Below are positions 14,180 through 23,377 of a stretch of 64,000 nucleotides of DNA, piece after piece. The DNA comes from Bacteroides acidifaciens (lineage in GTDB: Bacteria > Bacteroidota > Bacteroidia > Bacteroidales > Bacteroidaceae). The translations under genes were made by a program, and so were the position numbers. The notes under the pieces were generated by a model. The model did not search any database, had not been told where the DNA came from, and saw only the letters and a program-made list of their open reading frames with translations. Numbering within the stretch: the first letter of the stretch is position 1; every line of letters begins with the position of its first letter. The stretch spans positions 682,001 to 746,000 of the forward strand of contig NZ_CAEUHO010000004.1 in the NCBI RefSeq assembly GCF_903181435.1, written 5' to 3'.

Positions 14180-16123
14180 ATGAAATTAGGGAAATTCTTA
14201 TTTATGGGTTCATTATCACTCTTTACTCTTGCTGCATGTGTGAGTAATGATGATAAAAGTGAATGGAACGACGGGAGTCAGCCTATCAGCTTTACTTCTT
14301 CAATTCAGGGACTTAACACAAGGGCTGCCAATGCCAAGTGGACTACTGGTGATAAGGTCGGTATTTTTATGAAAGCTGCTAACGGAGACTTATCTACTGC
14401 AATTGCTGCGAATAAGTTACATACAACAGACGAAAATGGAAATTTGACTGCTTCTAATGCGGAAAATGCTTTGTATTATCCGACAGATGGTAGCTCTGTC
14501 GATTTTGTAGCATACTATCCTTATGTAACTTCTTTGACAGGAACTACATATAAGGTAGATGTTGCCACCCAAACAGATCAGCCGGCTATCGATCTTCTTT
14601 ATTCAGACAATGCAAAAGGCTTTGCAAAAGGCACATCAAGTACTCCGCAGCTACAGTTTGCTCATATGTTGAGCCAAATTGTATTTAATATTGAAAAAGA
14701 TGCTACTATTCCCACATTGAACGGGCTTAAAGTAACATTTAAAGGATTGAATACTAAGGCTGATTTTACATTGGCTGATGGTAAATTAAGTAATGCTGGA
14801 ACTGTGGCTGATATTGCGGCTAATGTAGACGTGAATGGTGCTACTGCTACTACCATAGTATTACCGGCTACGGCGTTGAGCGATATAAAAGTTGTGTTTG
14901 ATTTGAATGGAAAGTCTTATACAGCTGACTATCCACAGACTGTTCTGGACGCAGGACGTAAATATGTGCATAAAGTAAAACTGAGTGATAGTAATGGTCA
15001 GCCTGTGATTGTTATGGATGCTGCTACTATAACTGACTGGATTGAGGTGCCGGGTGGCGATATTGATGTAGACTTTGGTGGTGGTAGTGTAACTCCTGGA
15101 GAGGTGATTTTGCTGGATGAATCGTTTAATAAAGGTATGGGTTCATTTACTATTGATAATAAAAATCTTCCTTCTGAGCTAACTTTTGTTTGGAATCATG
15201 GCGTTTATAATGAGGTGGGTTATATGAAGGCATCTGGCTATAAAAATCCGAATAAATACGCAACAGAGAGTTGGCTGGTTTCTCCAGTTATTGATTTAAG
15301 TAAAGCTACTACTGCTACATTGACTTTTATGCACTGTGATAAAAATAGTGCTGGTACACGAACAGAAGAAATGACTTTGTGGATGACTAACGCTTCGGAA
15401 GAAAATTGGGAACAGGTAACAATTCCTAATTATGGAACAGGAACTACTTATGATTATGTTTCATCCGGAGAAATCAGTTTGTCTAAATATGCAGGTAAAT
15501 CTATGAAATTTGCTTTTAAATATATTAGTACAGCGTCTTCTGCTGTTACTTGGCAAATTCAAAATGTAAAGGTAGTGGCTGATGGTGGTAGTGCAGTTGA
15601 TCCGGACCCATCAGAACCAGATGATTCAAAACCGGGAGAAGAGGTTGTATTTATAGAAGAAACTTTTGGGGATCCAGTAAAAGAGGGTAATTATTATCCT
15701 AATCTAGATAAATATACAGGATGGACTGATACACATAATCTTACTTACACAGATCCATTGCAAACTGCTAGTTATAGCGAAGCCTCTGTAAGAGCAACTA
15801 GTCAAATGAATGGTCATGTTTGGTTTCCTGCATCAAAAGATTGTGCATTGAAAATTTCAGGATTTGACACAAGCAAATGCACTAATTTGAAGCTTACATA
15901 TGACATTACTGCTAATAAGGCTGGTGATCAGAATGTAATAACAGTGAGTACAGATAAGGGAGACGTAGCAGTTCCGAGTAAATCTGTTGCTCAGAACACA
16001 TATCAATCGGTAGAACTAACTTTGCCGGATGATATAATTTATGTTCAGTTTACAAGTTTGAGCACAAAGAATACTCTTGGTTTCCGTGTCGATAATGTAA
16101 AGTTGGTCGGAACAGGTAAATGA
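14180..16123 (+). CDS. Modular lipoprotein: fimbrillin-like plus choice-of-anchor-J-type and C-terminal beta domains
   Basis: A 647-residue lipoprotein (lipobox LAAC, Cys20). The N-terminal 300 residues are a clear paralogue of the fimbrillin module of the preceding nuclease (shared VDFVAYYPY, PAIDLLYSD, FAHMLSQIVFNI). About 310-470 resembles a choice-of-anchor-J/jelly-roll domain (LDESFNKGMGSF, ESWLVSPVIDLSKA, KMSF-like strands). About 490-647 is a second beta domain (EETFGDPVKEGNYYPNL ... FRVDNVKLVG) that recurs at the C-terminus of the DUF5689 lipoprotein 3 kb downstream. No catalytic residues are evident; binding of the locus substrate, perhaps nucleic acid, is my inference from context. 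Gap to the upstream gene is 49 nt. Confidence 0.8.
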   Translation: MKLGKFLFMGSLSLFTLAACVSNDDKSEWNDGSQPISFTSSIQGLNTRAANAKWTTGDKVGIFMKAANGDLSTAIAANKLHTTDENGNLTASNAENALYYPTDGSSVDFVAYYPYVTSLTGTTYKVDVATQTDQPAIDLLYSDNAKGFAKGTSSTPQLQFAHMLSQIVFNIEKDATIPTLNGLKVTFKGLNTKADFTLADGKLSNAGTVADIAANVDVNGATATTIVLPATALSDIKVVFDLNGKSYTADYPQTVLDAGRKYVHKVKLSDSNGQPVIVMDAATITDWIEVPGGDIDVDFGGGSVTPGEVILLDESFNKGMGSFTIDNKNLPSELTFVWNHGVYNEVGYMKASGYKNPNKYATESWLVSPVIDLSKATTATLTFMHCDKNSAGTRTEEMTLWMTNASEENWEQVTIPNYGTGTTYDYVSSGEISLSKYAGKSMKFAFKYISTASSAVTWQIQNVKVVADGGSAVDPDPSEPDDSKPGEEVVFIEETFGDPVKEGNYYPNLDKYTGWTDTHNLTYTDPLQTASYSEASVRATSQMNGHVWFPASKDCALKISGFDTSKCTNLKLTYDITANKAGDQNVITVSTDKGDVAVPSKSVAQNTYQSVELTLPDDIIYVQFTSLSTKNTLGFRVDNVKLVGTGK

Positions 16124-16151
16124 CGTAGAAATAGAGACGAAACTCTATAAA

Positions 16152-16243
16152 CTTGAAATCATTTCAAGATATACATAGCTTGGAAGAGTGGTAAGCGCAG
16201 ATAATATATTCTATGAGGAATGTTTATCTGCGTAAGCCACCTC
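16152..16243 (+). promoter_or_regulatory. Two hairpins between the lipoprotein and TonB-receptor genes
   Basis: CTTGAAAT/ATTTCAAG (16152-16168) is a small palindrome; CGCAGATAA (16196-16204) pairs with TTATCTGCG (16224-16232) and the outer AGAGTGG/CCACCTCT ends extend the stem. No T-run follows, so these look like mRNA processing or partial-termination signals inside the operon. Confidence 0.5.
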
Positions 16244-16269
16244 TAAATAATAATATATAACTGATAATT

Positions 16270-19044
16270 ATGAAACAAACTTTTGTGCTTTTACTAACAC
16301 TCCTTTTCCCGGCTCTCCTCTTTTCTCAGGAGTCAGAGACAGGCATAGAAGGACGTGTGATTGGTTCGGAAAGCAAACAGCCCGTTCCTGGAGTAATTGT
16401 GACTCTGAACGGAGAAAACAGGCAGACCAGAACTGATGTGAAAGGAGCTTTCTTCTTTAATAATATATCCCCTGGAAAGGATGTACTTATTTTTAATTCA
16501 GTAGGCATTGCTCCAAAGAATATTTTAGTAGACATAGCTAAGGGAGTAGTTACTGATGTCGGCACTATTGAAGTTGTCGAGTTGACTGCTACTGAAGATT
16601 TGTCATTGATTGGTGTGGTTGATGAAGCCATGGTAGATGATGATGTAGAAGGCGCTTCGCAAGAGATTAGTTCGAAAGTAATCCTTTCTAACGATGTGTT
16701 TCTGAATAAGGCGGCTTATCAGTTATCACCTATGCGCTTCCGTGCCAGAGGGTACGAAAGTCCTTATGAAAAAAAATACATCAACGGAGTCAATTTCAAT
16801 GACCAATTGAGAGGAGTATTCAATTACTCTTCTATTGGTGCATTAAACGATATGACCCGTAACGGAGACGTAGTAAATTATAATGCACCGTCTGCTTTCA
16901 CCTACGGTTCTATTGGTGGAGCAGAAAATGTAAATATGCGCGCATCCGGATATACTCCGGGTACTAAAGCTACACTTACTTATACTAACCGCAACTATTA
17001 TTTGCGTGGAATGGTCACATATTCCACAGGTCTGATGGATAATGGATGGGCATTTTCTGCATCTGTCGGTGGTCGGTATTCGCATGAAGGAGCAATAGAC
17101 GGTACATTCTACCGTAACTTCTCTTATGCGCTTTCTGCGGAGAAACAATGGCAAGGCGGCAAGCACAGTCTTTCTATTGTAACTTTCGGTTCGCCAGTCG
17201 TGCGCGGACAACAAAGTGCTTCTTATCAACAGGTTTACGAATACCTGGACAATTATCTCTATAATCCGAACTGGGGATATCAAGACGGTAAAAAAAGAAA
17301 TGCGAAAGTAGTGAAAGCTTTCGATCCCACTCTAATTCTTTCACATATATGGAAGATTAATGACGATATGACACTGACTACCGGTTTAGGTACTCATTAT
17401 GGACGTTATGGGAATACTGCTCTGAATTGGTATAACGCTCCGGATCCACGTCCGGATTATTATCGTCAGCTTCCTTCTTACTTCAAGTATGCCGTTGAAG
17501 GGTTTGATAATCAAGAGGGGGCTGATAAGTGTGAACTGCTTTGGAGAAGAAATGATACAAATTATACTCAAATCAATTGGGATAATATGTATCTGACAAA
17601 TGCCTTAGGTGACGGTTCTGCAGAATATATGGTAGAGGAACGTCGAAGTGACTTATTCGAGACAACTCTAAACTCTACTTTCAACGCTCGTCTGAATGAC
17701 CATCACACATTGACTGCCGGTATAGAAGCACGTTCTACTCTTTCCCGGCAGTTTAAAACGGTGAACGACCTTTTAGGCGCATCATATGTCTGGGATTATG
17801 ATAAATATGCCGAACAAGATTTCTACGGGGATAAGTTGAGAAAACAAAATGACTTGAACCGTCCCGATCGTAAAGTATATGAAGGCGGAATTTTTGGTTA
17901 TAATTTCGATCTGAATATTTTTAAAGCAGGAGGATGGATAGTAGATAAGTATACATCTGCCAAATTGGATGCTTATTATGGTGTGAAAATAGACTATACG
18001 AGCTTTTATCGTGACGGAAAGATGAGAAATGGGCGTTACCCTAATGATTCATACGGCAAAGGAAGTACATACACTTTCGTTGATATGGGAGTAAAGACCG
18101 GGCTTACTTATAAGATTAATGGCCGGCATTTTCTGACAGCTAATATCAGTTATGGGACAGAGGCTCCTCTGCCTAATTATGTCTATCTTTCTCCTCGTAT
18201 TTCCGATTATACGACGACCTCTGTATCAAAAGAGGATTTGAAGAGTGGAAGAGTATTTTCTGCTGATATTAATTATATATTCTCTCTACCTTCACTTACT
18301 GGACGGGTGTCTTTGTTCCAAACTAATTTCTATGATCAAATGGATCGTAATAGTTATTTCAATGGAACATCGTATTTGAATCATGTGCTGTATAATATGA
18401 ATAAGGTGCATCGTGGTATTGAGTTGGGTGCAACTTATAAACTGGATAATCACTGGAGTTTTGATTTGGCAGGTACAATATCCGAATATTATTATAGCAA
18501 TAATCCGATGGGAGTTGAGAATTACGAAGCTGATCCTGAGAACGAGGATAAAAGTAGTACGGTCTACATGAAGAATCTTCATGTAGGAGGTATGCCTCAA
18601 TTTGCAGGAACTTTTGGCGTTCGCTATTTTATTGATTATTGGTTTTTGGGAGCAAACTTGAATGCCTTTGGACGTAACTATGTAGACGTATCGCCTAGCC
18701 GGCGTTTGGCGGAAACTTATGACCAAGTTGATCCTGTGGCCGATCCGGTACAATACCAGTACTATAAGGAAACGGTTGCTCAGGAGCGCTTCGGTAGTGC
18801 TTGCACTGTAGATTTGTCTATTGGAAAGATATTCTATTTACCACATAGACAGTCTATCAATGTTAATTTATCGGTGAACAACGTTCTCAATAAAACAGAC
18901 GTGCGTACTGGCGGTTATGAGCAAGGACGTGTTGTTACGGTAAAGAATGGAAAGAAATCTTTGTTGAACCCAAGACTTCTTCCTAATAAATATTATTATA
19001 TGCAAGGAATCAACTGCTTCATGAATATCAGCTACCGGTTCTAA
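16270..19044 (+). CDS. TonB-dependent outer membrane receptor
   Basis: A 924-residue receptor. After a signal peptide (ending LLFSQE) comes a carboxypeptidase-regulatory-like domain (about 22-105, GIEGRVIGSESKQPVPGV), then a plug domain (about 140-250, with FRARGYESPYEKKYINGV) and a 22-strand-type barrel ending in ISYRF. It lacks the long N-terminal extension of SusC proteins and there is no SusD partner, so it is a receptor of another class. It should import a product or substrate of the surface proteins encoded beside it across the outer membrane using TonB energy. The last strand ending in Phe supports completeness. Confidence 0.9.
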   Translation: MKQTFVLLLTLLFPALLFSQESETGIEGRVIGSESKQPVPGVIVTLNGENRQTRTDVKGAFFFNNISPGKDVLIFNSVGIAPKNILVDIAKGVVTDVGTIEVVELTATEDLSLIGVVDEAMVDDDVEGASQEISSKVILSNDVFLNKAAYQLSPMRFRARGYESPYEKKYINGVNFNDQLRGVFNYSSIGALNDMTRNGDVVNYNAPSAFTYGSIGGAENVNMRASGYTPGTKATLTYTNRNYYLRGMVTYSTGLMDNGWAFSASVGGRYSHEGAIDGTFYRNFSYALSAEKQWQGGKHSLSIVTFGSPVVRGQQSASYQQVYEYLDNYLYNPNWGYQDGKKRNAKVVKAFDPTLILSHIWKINDDMTLTTGLGTHYGRYGNTALNWYNAPDPRPDYYRQLPSYFKYAVEGFDNQEGADKCELLWRRNDTNYTQINWDNMYLTNALGDGSAEYMVEERRSDLFETTLNSTFNARLNDHHTLTAGIEARSTLSRQFKTVNDLLGASYVWDYDKYAEQDFYGDKLRKQNDLNRPDRKVYEGGIFGYNFDLNIFKAGGWIVDKYTSAKLDAYYGVKIDYTSFYRDGKMRNGRYPNDSYGKGSTYTFVDMGVKTGLTYKINGRHFLTANISYGTEAPLPNYVYLSPRISDYTTTSVSKEDLKSGRVFSADINYIFSLPSLTGRVSLFQTNFYDQMDRNSYFNGTSYLNHVLYNMNKVHRGIELGATYKLDNHWSFDLAGTISEYYYSNNPMGVENYEADPENEDKSSTVYMKNLHVGGMPQFAGTFGVRYFIDYWFLGANLNAFGRNYVDVSPSRRLAETYDQVDPVADPVQYQYYKETVAQERFGSACTVDLSIGKIFYLPHRQSINVNLSVNNVLNKTDVRTGGYEQGRVVTVKNGKKSLLNPRLLPNKYYYMQGINCFMNISYRF

Positions 19045-19090
19045 GGAAATCAAAATATGTAAATATACTAATTAATAAATAATCAATGAT

Positions 19091-20476
19091 ATGAAACTAA
19101 TTCAGAAAATATATACTTTGCCACTATTGGTTATGGCTGTTTTGATGACCAGTTGTGAACGTGACTATGATGCTCCGCCGTTGAACGAACCGGTTTATAC
19201 TGGCGCACAGCCCAATACGACTTTGGCGCAATTGAAAGAAAAATACAGTGCGGCTACTGCTGAAACTCCTATAGTGATTACGGAGGATTATGTAGTGAAA
19301 GCCTATATTACGGGTAATGATGAATCCGGTAATATCTACAAGCAAATTATTGTGCAAGATGCTACGGCAGCCTTGCCGATACAGTTGGATCAAGGGAATG
19401 TGTACACTACCTATCGTCGTGGTCAGGAAGTATTCATCAATCTGAAAGGCATGTGTGTATCCGTATATGGCGGTGAACAGCAATTAGGCTGGCCGGACGC
19501 TTATCTTTATCGTATGACGTTTGCTACTTTCCAAGAGTTGGTGAAGAAAAATGGATGGCCATATGCTGATAATGTAAAGCCAGAAGTTATCACGGATATA
19601 AGTGTGGTGAATCTTGATGTAAGCAAAATGACCTATCGTCTTGTACAACTCGAAGGGGTACATTTTGTAAATGGAGGGAAAAATACATTTGCTAAAACAG
19701 GTGGTTTCGGAGAGGAAACGTTGAAAGATGCTCATGGCAATACTATTACAGTGCGTACAAGTAATTATGCTTCTTTTGCGTATGAGACGTTGCCGGTAGG
19801 AACTGGTACAGTTGTTGGTATCTTAGGACGTTTTAATGGAACATGGCAATTGACTATTCCTGCTTATTCAGATGTGTTTGGTTTTGACGGTGTTGAACCG
19901 AACGAAGGAGAAGGCGGTGGCGGTGAAACAGGAGAGACAGTACTGTTCAGTGAAACATTTGGTGAACCGCAAAAAGAAGGAAATTATTGGCCTTTCTTGA
20001 AAGACTACACTGGATATGATAACCCGAAAGAGCTATTTTCAGGTAGTGTAGATAATCTTTCTGCCCGTATGCAAAGTGGTGATGGTAATGTGTGGTTCCC
20101 TGCAGGAGGTGATTATTCACTTTCCATTGGAAGTATAGACTTGAAGGGGGCTACTAAAGTGTCGTTGATTTATAAAATGGGTGTTAATGTATATCAGCCC
20201 GCTGATGTGCAGAATATCAATACGCTGAGTGTGAAATGTAACGATACGGATTTGGCAGTACCTAGCAAAGAACTGGCAGGTACAAGTAACCCGTATGTAT
20301 TGGAAGAGATACGTATAGATGATATTGCCGTATCTGGAACTGCTACGCTGACATTCAGTTGTGCTAGTGCTACCAATGTAAAAGGCATACGTCTGTATGA
20401 TGTGAAACTAATCGCTCCTGGAACAGGTGAAGGTGATGGTGGTGATGTAATCGCTCCGGTGCCTGACGGCGAATAA
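19091..20476 (+). CDS. DUF5689 lipoprotein with C-terminal beta module
   Basis: A 461-residue lipoprotein (lipobox MTSC, Cys22). About 35-280 matches my knowledge of DUF5689, an OB-fold-like domain found beside TonB receptors in Bacteroidetes: VITEDYVVKAYITGNDESGN, IIVQDATAALPIQL, GQEVFINLKGM and GTVVGILGRFNGTWQL. After an acidic Gly-rich linker comes a module (about 300-445) homologous to the C-terminus of the 14180-16123 protein: both start with ETFGxPxKEGNY, include a VWFPA motif and end with RxYDVKLI/RVDNVKLV. OB folds often bind nucleic acids or oligosaccharides, which fits the two nucleases of the locus, but binding is not shown by sequence. Confidence 0.82.
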   Translation: MKLIQKIYTLPLLVMAVLMTSCERDYDAPPLNEPVYTGAQPNTTLAQLKEKYSAATAETPIVITEDYVVKAYITGNDESGNIYKQIIVQDATAALPIQLDQGNVYTTYRRGQEVFINLKGMCVSVYGGEQQLGWPDAYLYRMTFATFQELVKKNGWPYADNVKPEVITDISVVNLDVSKMTYRLVQLEGVHFVNGGKNTFAKTGGFGEETLKDAHGNTITVRTSNYASFAYETLPVGTGTVVGILGRFNGTWQLTIPAYSDVFGFDGVEPNEGEGGGGETGETVLFSETFGEPQKEGNYWPFLKDYTGYDNPKELFSGSVDNLSARMQSGDGNVWFPAGGDYSLSIGSIDLKGATKVSLIYKMGVNVYQPADVQNINTLSVKCNDTDLAVPSKELAGTSNPYVLEEIRIDDIAVSGTATLTFSCASATNVKGIRLYDVKLIAPGTGEGDGGDVIAPVPDGE

Positions 20477-20509
20477 TAGACACAACAATTCCCTTATAAT
20501 CGTAATCTG

Positions 20510-21544
20510 ATGATAAAGAGAAATATATTGCTAATCTTACTGTTTGCCCTGTCCATCGGAGTGGTGGGGCAAACACGTTTGGGCGTGTATGTTGCAGGAT
20601 TCTATAATCTGGAGAATCTGTTTGATACGGAAGACGACCCGAATAATCCCGGTGATGATGAATTCCTGCCGAATGGCCCATATTCTTGGACTCCTGCGAA
20701 GTACCGTCAAAAGTTGAGTAATATGGCGAAAGTGATTGCTAAACTTGCGAGGGAGAAGTGTCCGGGTGGTCCAGCTATCCTTGGTGTATCGGAAGTAGAG
20801 AACCGTCGGGTATTGGAAGATTTGGTGAAAACAGAACCGCTTGCTTCTATGGGATACGAGATTGTGCATTATGATTCACCGGATCGCCGGGGAGTAGATG
20901 TTGCCTGTTTATATAATCCCAAACTGTTTACCCTGCTTTCATCTAAGGCATATCCTTTTTTCATGTCTTCCAAACCGAATTATCGTTCTCGTGACCAGCT
21001 GTTAGTAAGTGGGTTGTTGGCGGGAGAGTCCTTTCATATGATTGTAAATCATTGGCCGTCCCGTTACGGTGGTGACCGCTCATCCATTTATAGAGAAGCT
21101 GCCGCTGCTATAACTAAGCATATTGCAGACTCCATTCATGCGGCTGACCCGCAGGCCAAAGTCTTGATTGTCGGTGATATGAATGATGATCCTACTGATA
21201 AAAGTACGAAAGAAGTATTGAAAGCCCGTCGTAAAGCTGCGGATACAGAACCGGATGGATACTTCAATGCAACGTGGCCATTATTTGACAAGGGAATCGG
21301 ATCACTTTGCTACCAGGATAAATGGAACCTGTATGACCAGTTGATTATATCAGGAAACTTGTTAGGCAAAGACCGCTCTACCTTGAAATTCTGGAAAGCG
21401 GAAATCTTTAACCGTGATTTCCTGACAACACAAGAGGGAAAACGCAAAGGATACCCGTGGCGTACTTTCTCCAGTAATACTTTTATAAATGGATATAGTG
21501 ACCACTTCCCGGCCTTGATTTATTTTGTGAAAGAAATACGTTAA
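20510..21544 (+). CDS. Exported endonuclease/exonuclease/phosphatase family protein
   Basis: A 344-residue protein with a cleavable signal peptide (ends VVGQ). The EEP fold signatures are present: NLENLFDTEDD near the N-terminus (metal-binding Asn/Glu region), GVSEVENRRVLEDL (catalytic Glu), DRRGVDVACLYN, VNHWPSR (His), VGDMNDDPTD (Asp/Asn) and the terminal YSDHFP (Asp-His pair). Such enzymes hydrolyse phosphodiesters, including DNA and RNA. It lies 33 nt after the DUF5689 gene and closes the operon in front of a T-rich terminator. With the NUC1 lipoprotein, the locus would have two extracytoplasmic nucleases of different chemistry. Confidence 0.88.
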   Translation: MIKRNILLILLFALSIGVVGQTRLGVYVAGFYNLENLFDTEDDPNNPGDDEFLPNGPYSWTPAKYRQKLSNMAKVIAKLAREKCPGGPAILGVSEVENRRVLEDLVKTEPLASMGYEIVHYDSPDRRGVDVACLYNPKLFTLLSSKAYPFFMSSKPNYRSRDQLLVSGLLAGESFHMIVNHWPSRYGGDRSSIYREAAAAITKHIADSIHAADPQAKVLIVGDMNDDPTDKSTKEVLKARRKAADTEPDGYFNATWPLFDKGIGSLCYQDKWNLYDQLIISGNLLGKDRSTLKFWKAEIFNRDFLTTQEGKRKGYPWRTFSSNTFINGYSDHFPALIYFVKEIR

Positions 21545-21563
21545 TAGTATTCTTGTATATTGT

Positions 21564-21613
21564 AAATGCATAGATTTGAATAACTTGATGTTGTTTGAAT
21601 CTATGCATTTTTT
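21564..21613. terminator. Terminator between the nuclease operon and the convergent AAA gene
   Basis: AAATGCATAGATT (21564-21576) pairs with AATCTATGCATTT (21598-21610) and is followed by a T-run; the A-rich other side would serve the minus-strand gene as well. Confidence 0.85.
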
Positions 21614-21634
21614 CAATGTGCGGGAATATCTCAT

Positions 21635-23188
21635 TCAGGATTCCACCACCCATTTCTCGATATTACGGGTTTTCTCACTGAAGTTAATCCCTATCTTGAA
21701 CAGTTTTCGCCCATCTGCTTCGAAAGGCAATGCATATCGTTTGTCGTTAATCTGCTGCAACGCCTCTTTCGCTGTACCATTCAGCTTAAACTCCATTATA
21801 TAAATGAATTTGTCTGTCTGCAGGATGAGGTCTATGCGTCCGTTATTGGTGTGGTATTCCACTTTGGTATAGAAACCAACCAGTTTGAAAACGATGAAAA
21901 GTACATTTTCATAATGTAATTCCTGCTCCCGGATTACTTCGTAAGTCGTATCAGCGAAGAAACTCTGCAGGCGGCGGAAGAAAGAGTTATAGTCTCCGGC
22001 CTCTATTTCACGAACGAATTTTTGAATTTCAAACGGAGATTCCACCTTATTCACATTCGCATAAAAAGGAAGTAAGAAACGCATGAAGCCTTCGTCCACT
22101 TCACGGTTGGGAAAACCTAGACGATATATGCCAAAACGTTCGTCATATCCCTTAATGGTAAGGTATCCGCTCTGATAAATTACCGGAATCGGGTTGGTTG
22201 ATTCGGAATCTATGCTATTCAATACCTGTGCATCGGTTTCCTCGTGTGCCATCCGTTCCAGATCATAATGATGCTTTTTCAGTAACTTCACCAGATAGGT
22301 AGGTGTTCCCGTTTCAAACCAATAATTGCCGAACTCTTTACGCTTGAACGCGTTGAGCAGGCTGAACGGATTATACATGCCGATGGAATTATGAGTAAAG
22401 TGATAACCGTCATAGCACTCCTTTAATTCAGTACAAAGTTTTTCATATGTCGTTCCCCGTGCATCGGCAAATTCATGAAGCTCAGCCTCCAGATTCTCGT
22501 GGATTTCCCGTTCGCTGACACCGCAAATTTCGATATATTCGTTCCACATTGATATATCGTCCAGATTATTCAGATCACTGAACACGCTGACTTTGCTAAA
22601 TTTGGTAACTCCTGTCAGCATGGCGAATTTGATACATCCATCCTGGCTTTTCAATGCACCATAAAAAGCCTTTAAAGTGTTACGAAAATTTTTTTGTAAT
22701 TCTTCATTGCCGATAGCTTGCAACATTGGTTTGTCGTATTCATCCACAAGAATGGCTACGCGTTGCCCCTCTTGTCGGCAGGTACGTTTGATAATGCCTT
22801 CAAAGCGTGTGGCTAAAGATTTTTCCGATGGCTCTGCTCCGTATTTTTTTTCCCATTCCACCAATACTCCATTCAACTTATTCTCCAAACTTTCCGGAGT
22901 ATCGTATTTTTCGGTGTTAAGGTCGATATGTAACACGGGATATTTTATCCAGTTTTTTTCCAACTTTTCTACTGCCAGTCCCGTGAACAGCTCCTTCTTT
23001 CCTTGAAAATAAGCTTCCAGAGTGGAGATGAGCAGGCTCTTTCCGAAGCGGCGCGGGCGGCTTAAGAAATAGTAGCTGCCGGTTTTAACCATTTGATAAA
23101 TCAATGCCGTTTTATCAATATAGAAATAACCGTCATTACGAATCTTTTCGAAATTCTGTATGCCAATAGGGTAAATTTTACTACTCAT
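21635..23188 (-). CDS. AAA-ATPase-like protein with C-terminal PD-(D/E)XK nuclease domain
   Basis: A 517-residue protein of the large Bacteroidetes family combining an AAA-ATPase-like domain with a DUF1703 nuclease-fold domain. The N-terminus IYPIGIQNFEKIR and YIDKTALIY leads to the nucleotide-binding loop FLSRPRRFGKSLL (about 42-54), then VAILVDEYDKPM is the Walker B-like strand. The C-terminal region has the PD-(D/E)XK pattern RIDLILQTDKFIYIMEFKL (Asp, then Glu-x-Lys). The role is unproven; the family is common, multicopy and often sits in variable regions. It has its own promoter and terminator, and a shortened paralogue lies divergently beside it. Confidence 0.88.
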   Translation of the reverse strand: MSSKIYPIGIQNFEKIRNDGYFYIDKTALIYQMVKTGSYYFLSRPRRFGKSLLISTLEAYFQGKKELFTGLAVEKLEKNWIKYPVLHIDLNTEKYDTPESLENKLNGVLVEWEKKYGAEPSEKSLATRFEGIIKRTCRQEGQRVAILVDEYDKPMLQAIGNEELQKNFRNTLKAFYGALKSQDGCIKFAMLTGVTKFSKVSVFSDLNNLDDISMWNEYIEICGVSEREIHENLEAELHEFADARGTTYEKLCTELKECYDGYHFTHNSIGMYNPFSLLNAFKRKEFGNYWFETGTPTYLVKLLKKHHYDLERMAHEETDAQVLNSIDSESTNPIPVIYQSGYLTIKGYDERFGIYRLGFPNREVDEGFMRFLLPFYANVNKVESPFEIQKFVREIEAGDYNSFFRRLQSFFADTTYEVIREQELHYENVLFIVFKLVGFYTKVEYHTNNGRIDLILQTDKFIYIMEFKLNGTAKEALQQINDKRYALPFEADGRKLFKIGINFSEKTRNIEKWVVES

Positions 23189-23215
23189 ATACTCCGGTTT
23201 TATAACTCAATTACA

Positions 23216-23223
23216 CAAAGGTA
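23216..23223 (-). promoter_or_regulatory. -7 box of the minus-strand AAA/PD-(D/E)XK gene
   Basis: Plus-strand CAAAGGTA reads TACCTTTG on the minus strand, 28 nt before the start codon. Confidence 0.55.
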
Positions 23224-23317
23224 GTAAATTTCCAACTACTTCATTGTTTTTAGAAAGAGAAAAGTATAAGATGATTGCTTTTAACAGAATGAGGTGTAGA
23301 AAACAGTATGTACTGTT

Positions 23318-23346
23318 TGTGGTATCTTTTTTAATCCCTATATTTG
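23318..23346 (+). promoter_or_regulatory. Promoter of the plus-strand AAA paralogue
   Basis: TTTG at 23318-23321 and TATATTTG at 23339-23346 with a 17-nt spacer, 31 nt before ATG 23378. So the truncated copy still has a promoter. Confidence 0.55.
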
Positions 23347-23377
23347 TCTGCATTTCATTTTAATAAAGATAGGCATT

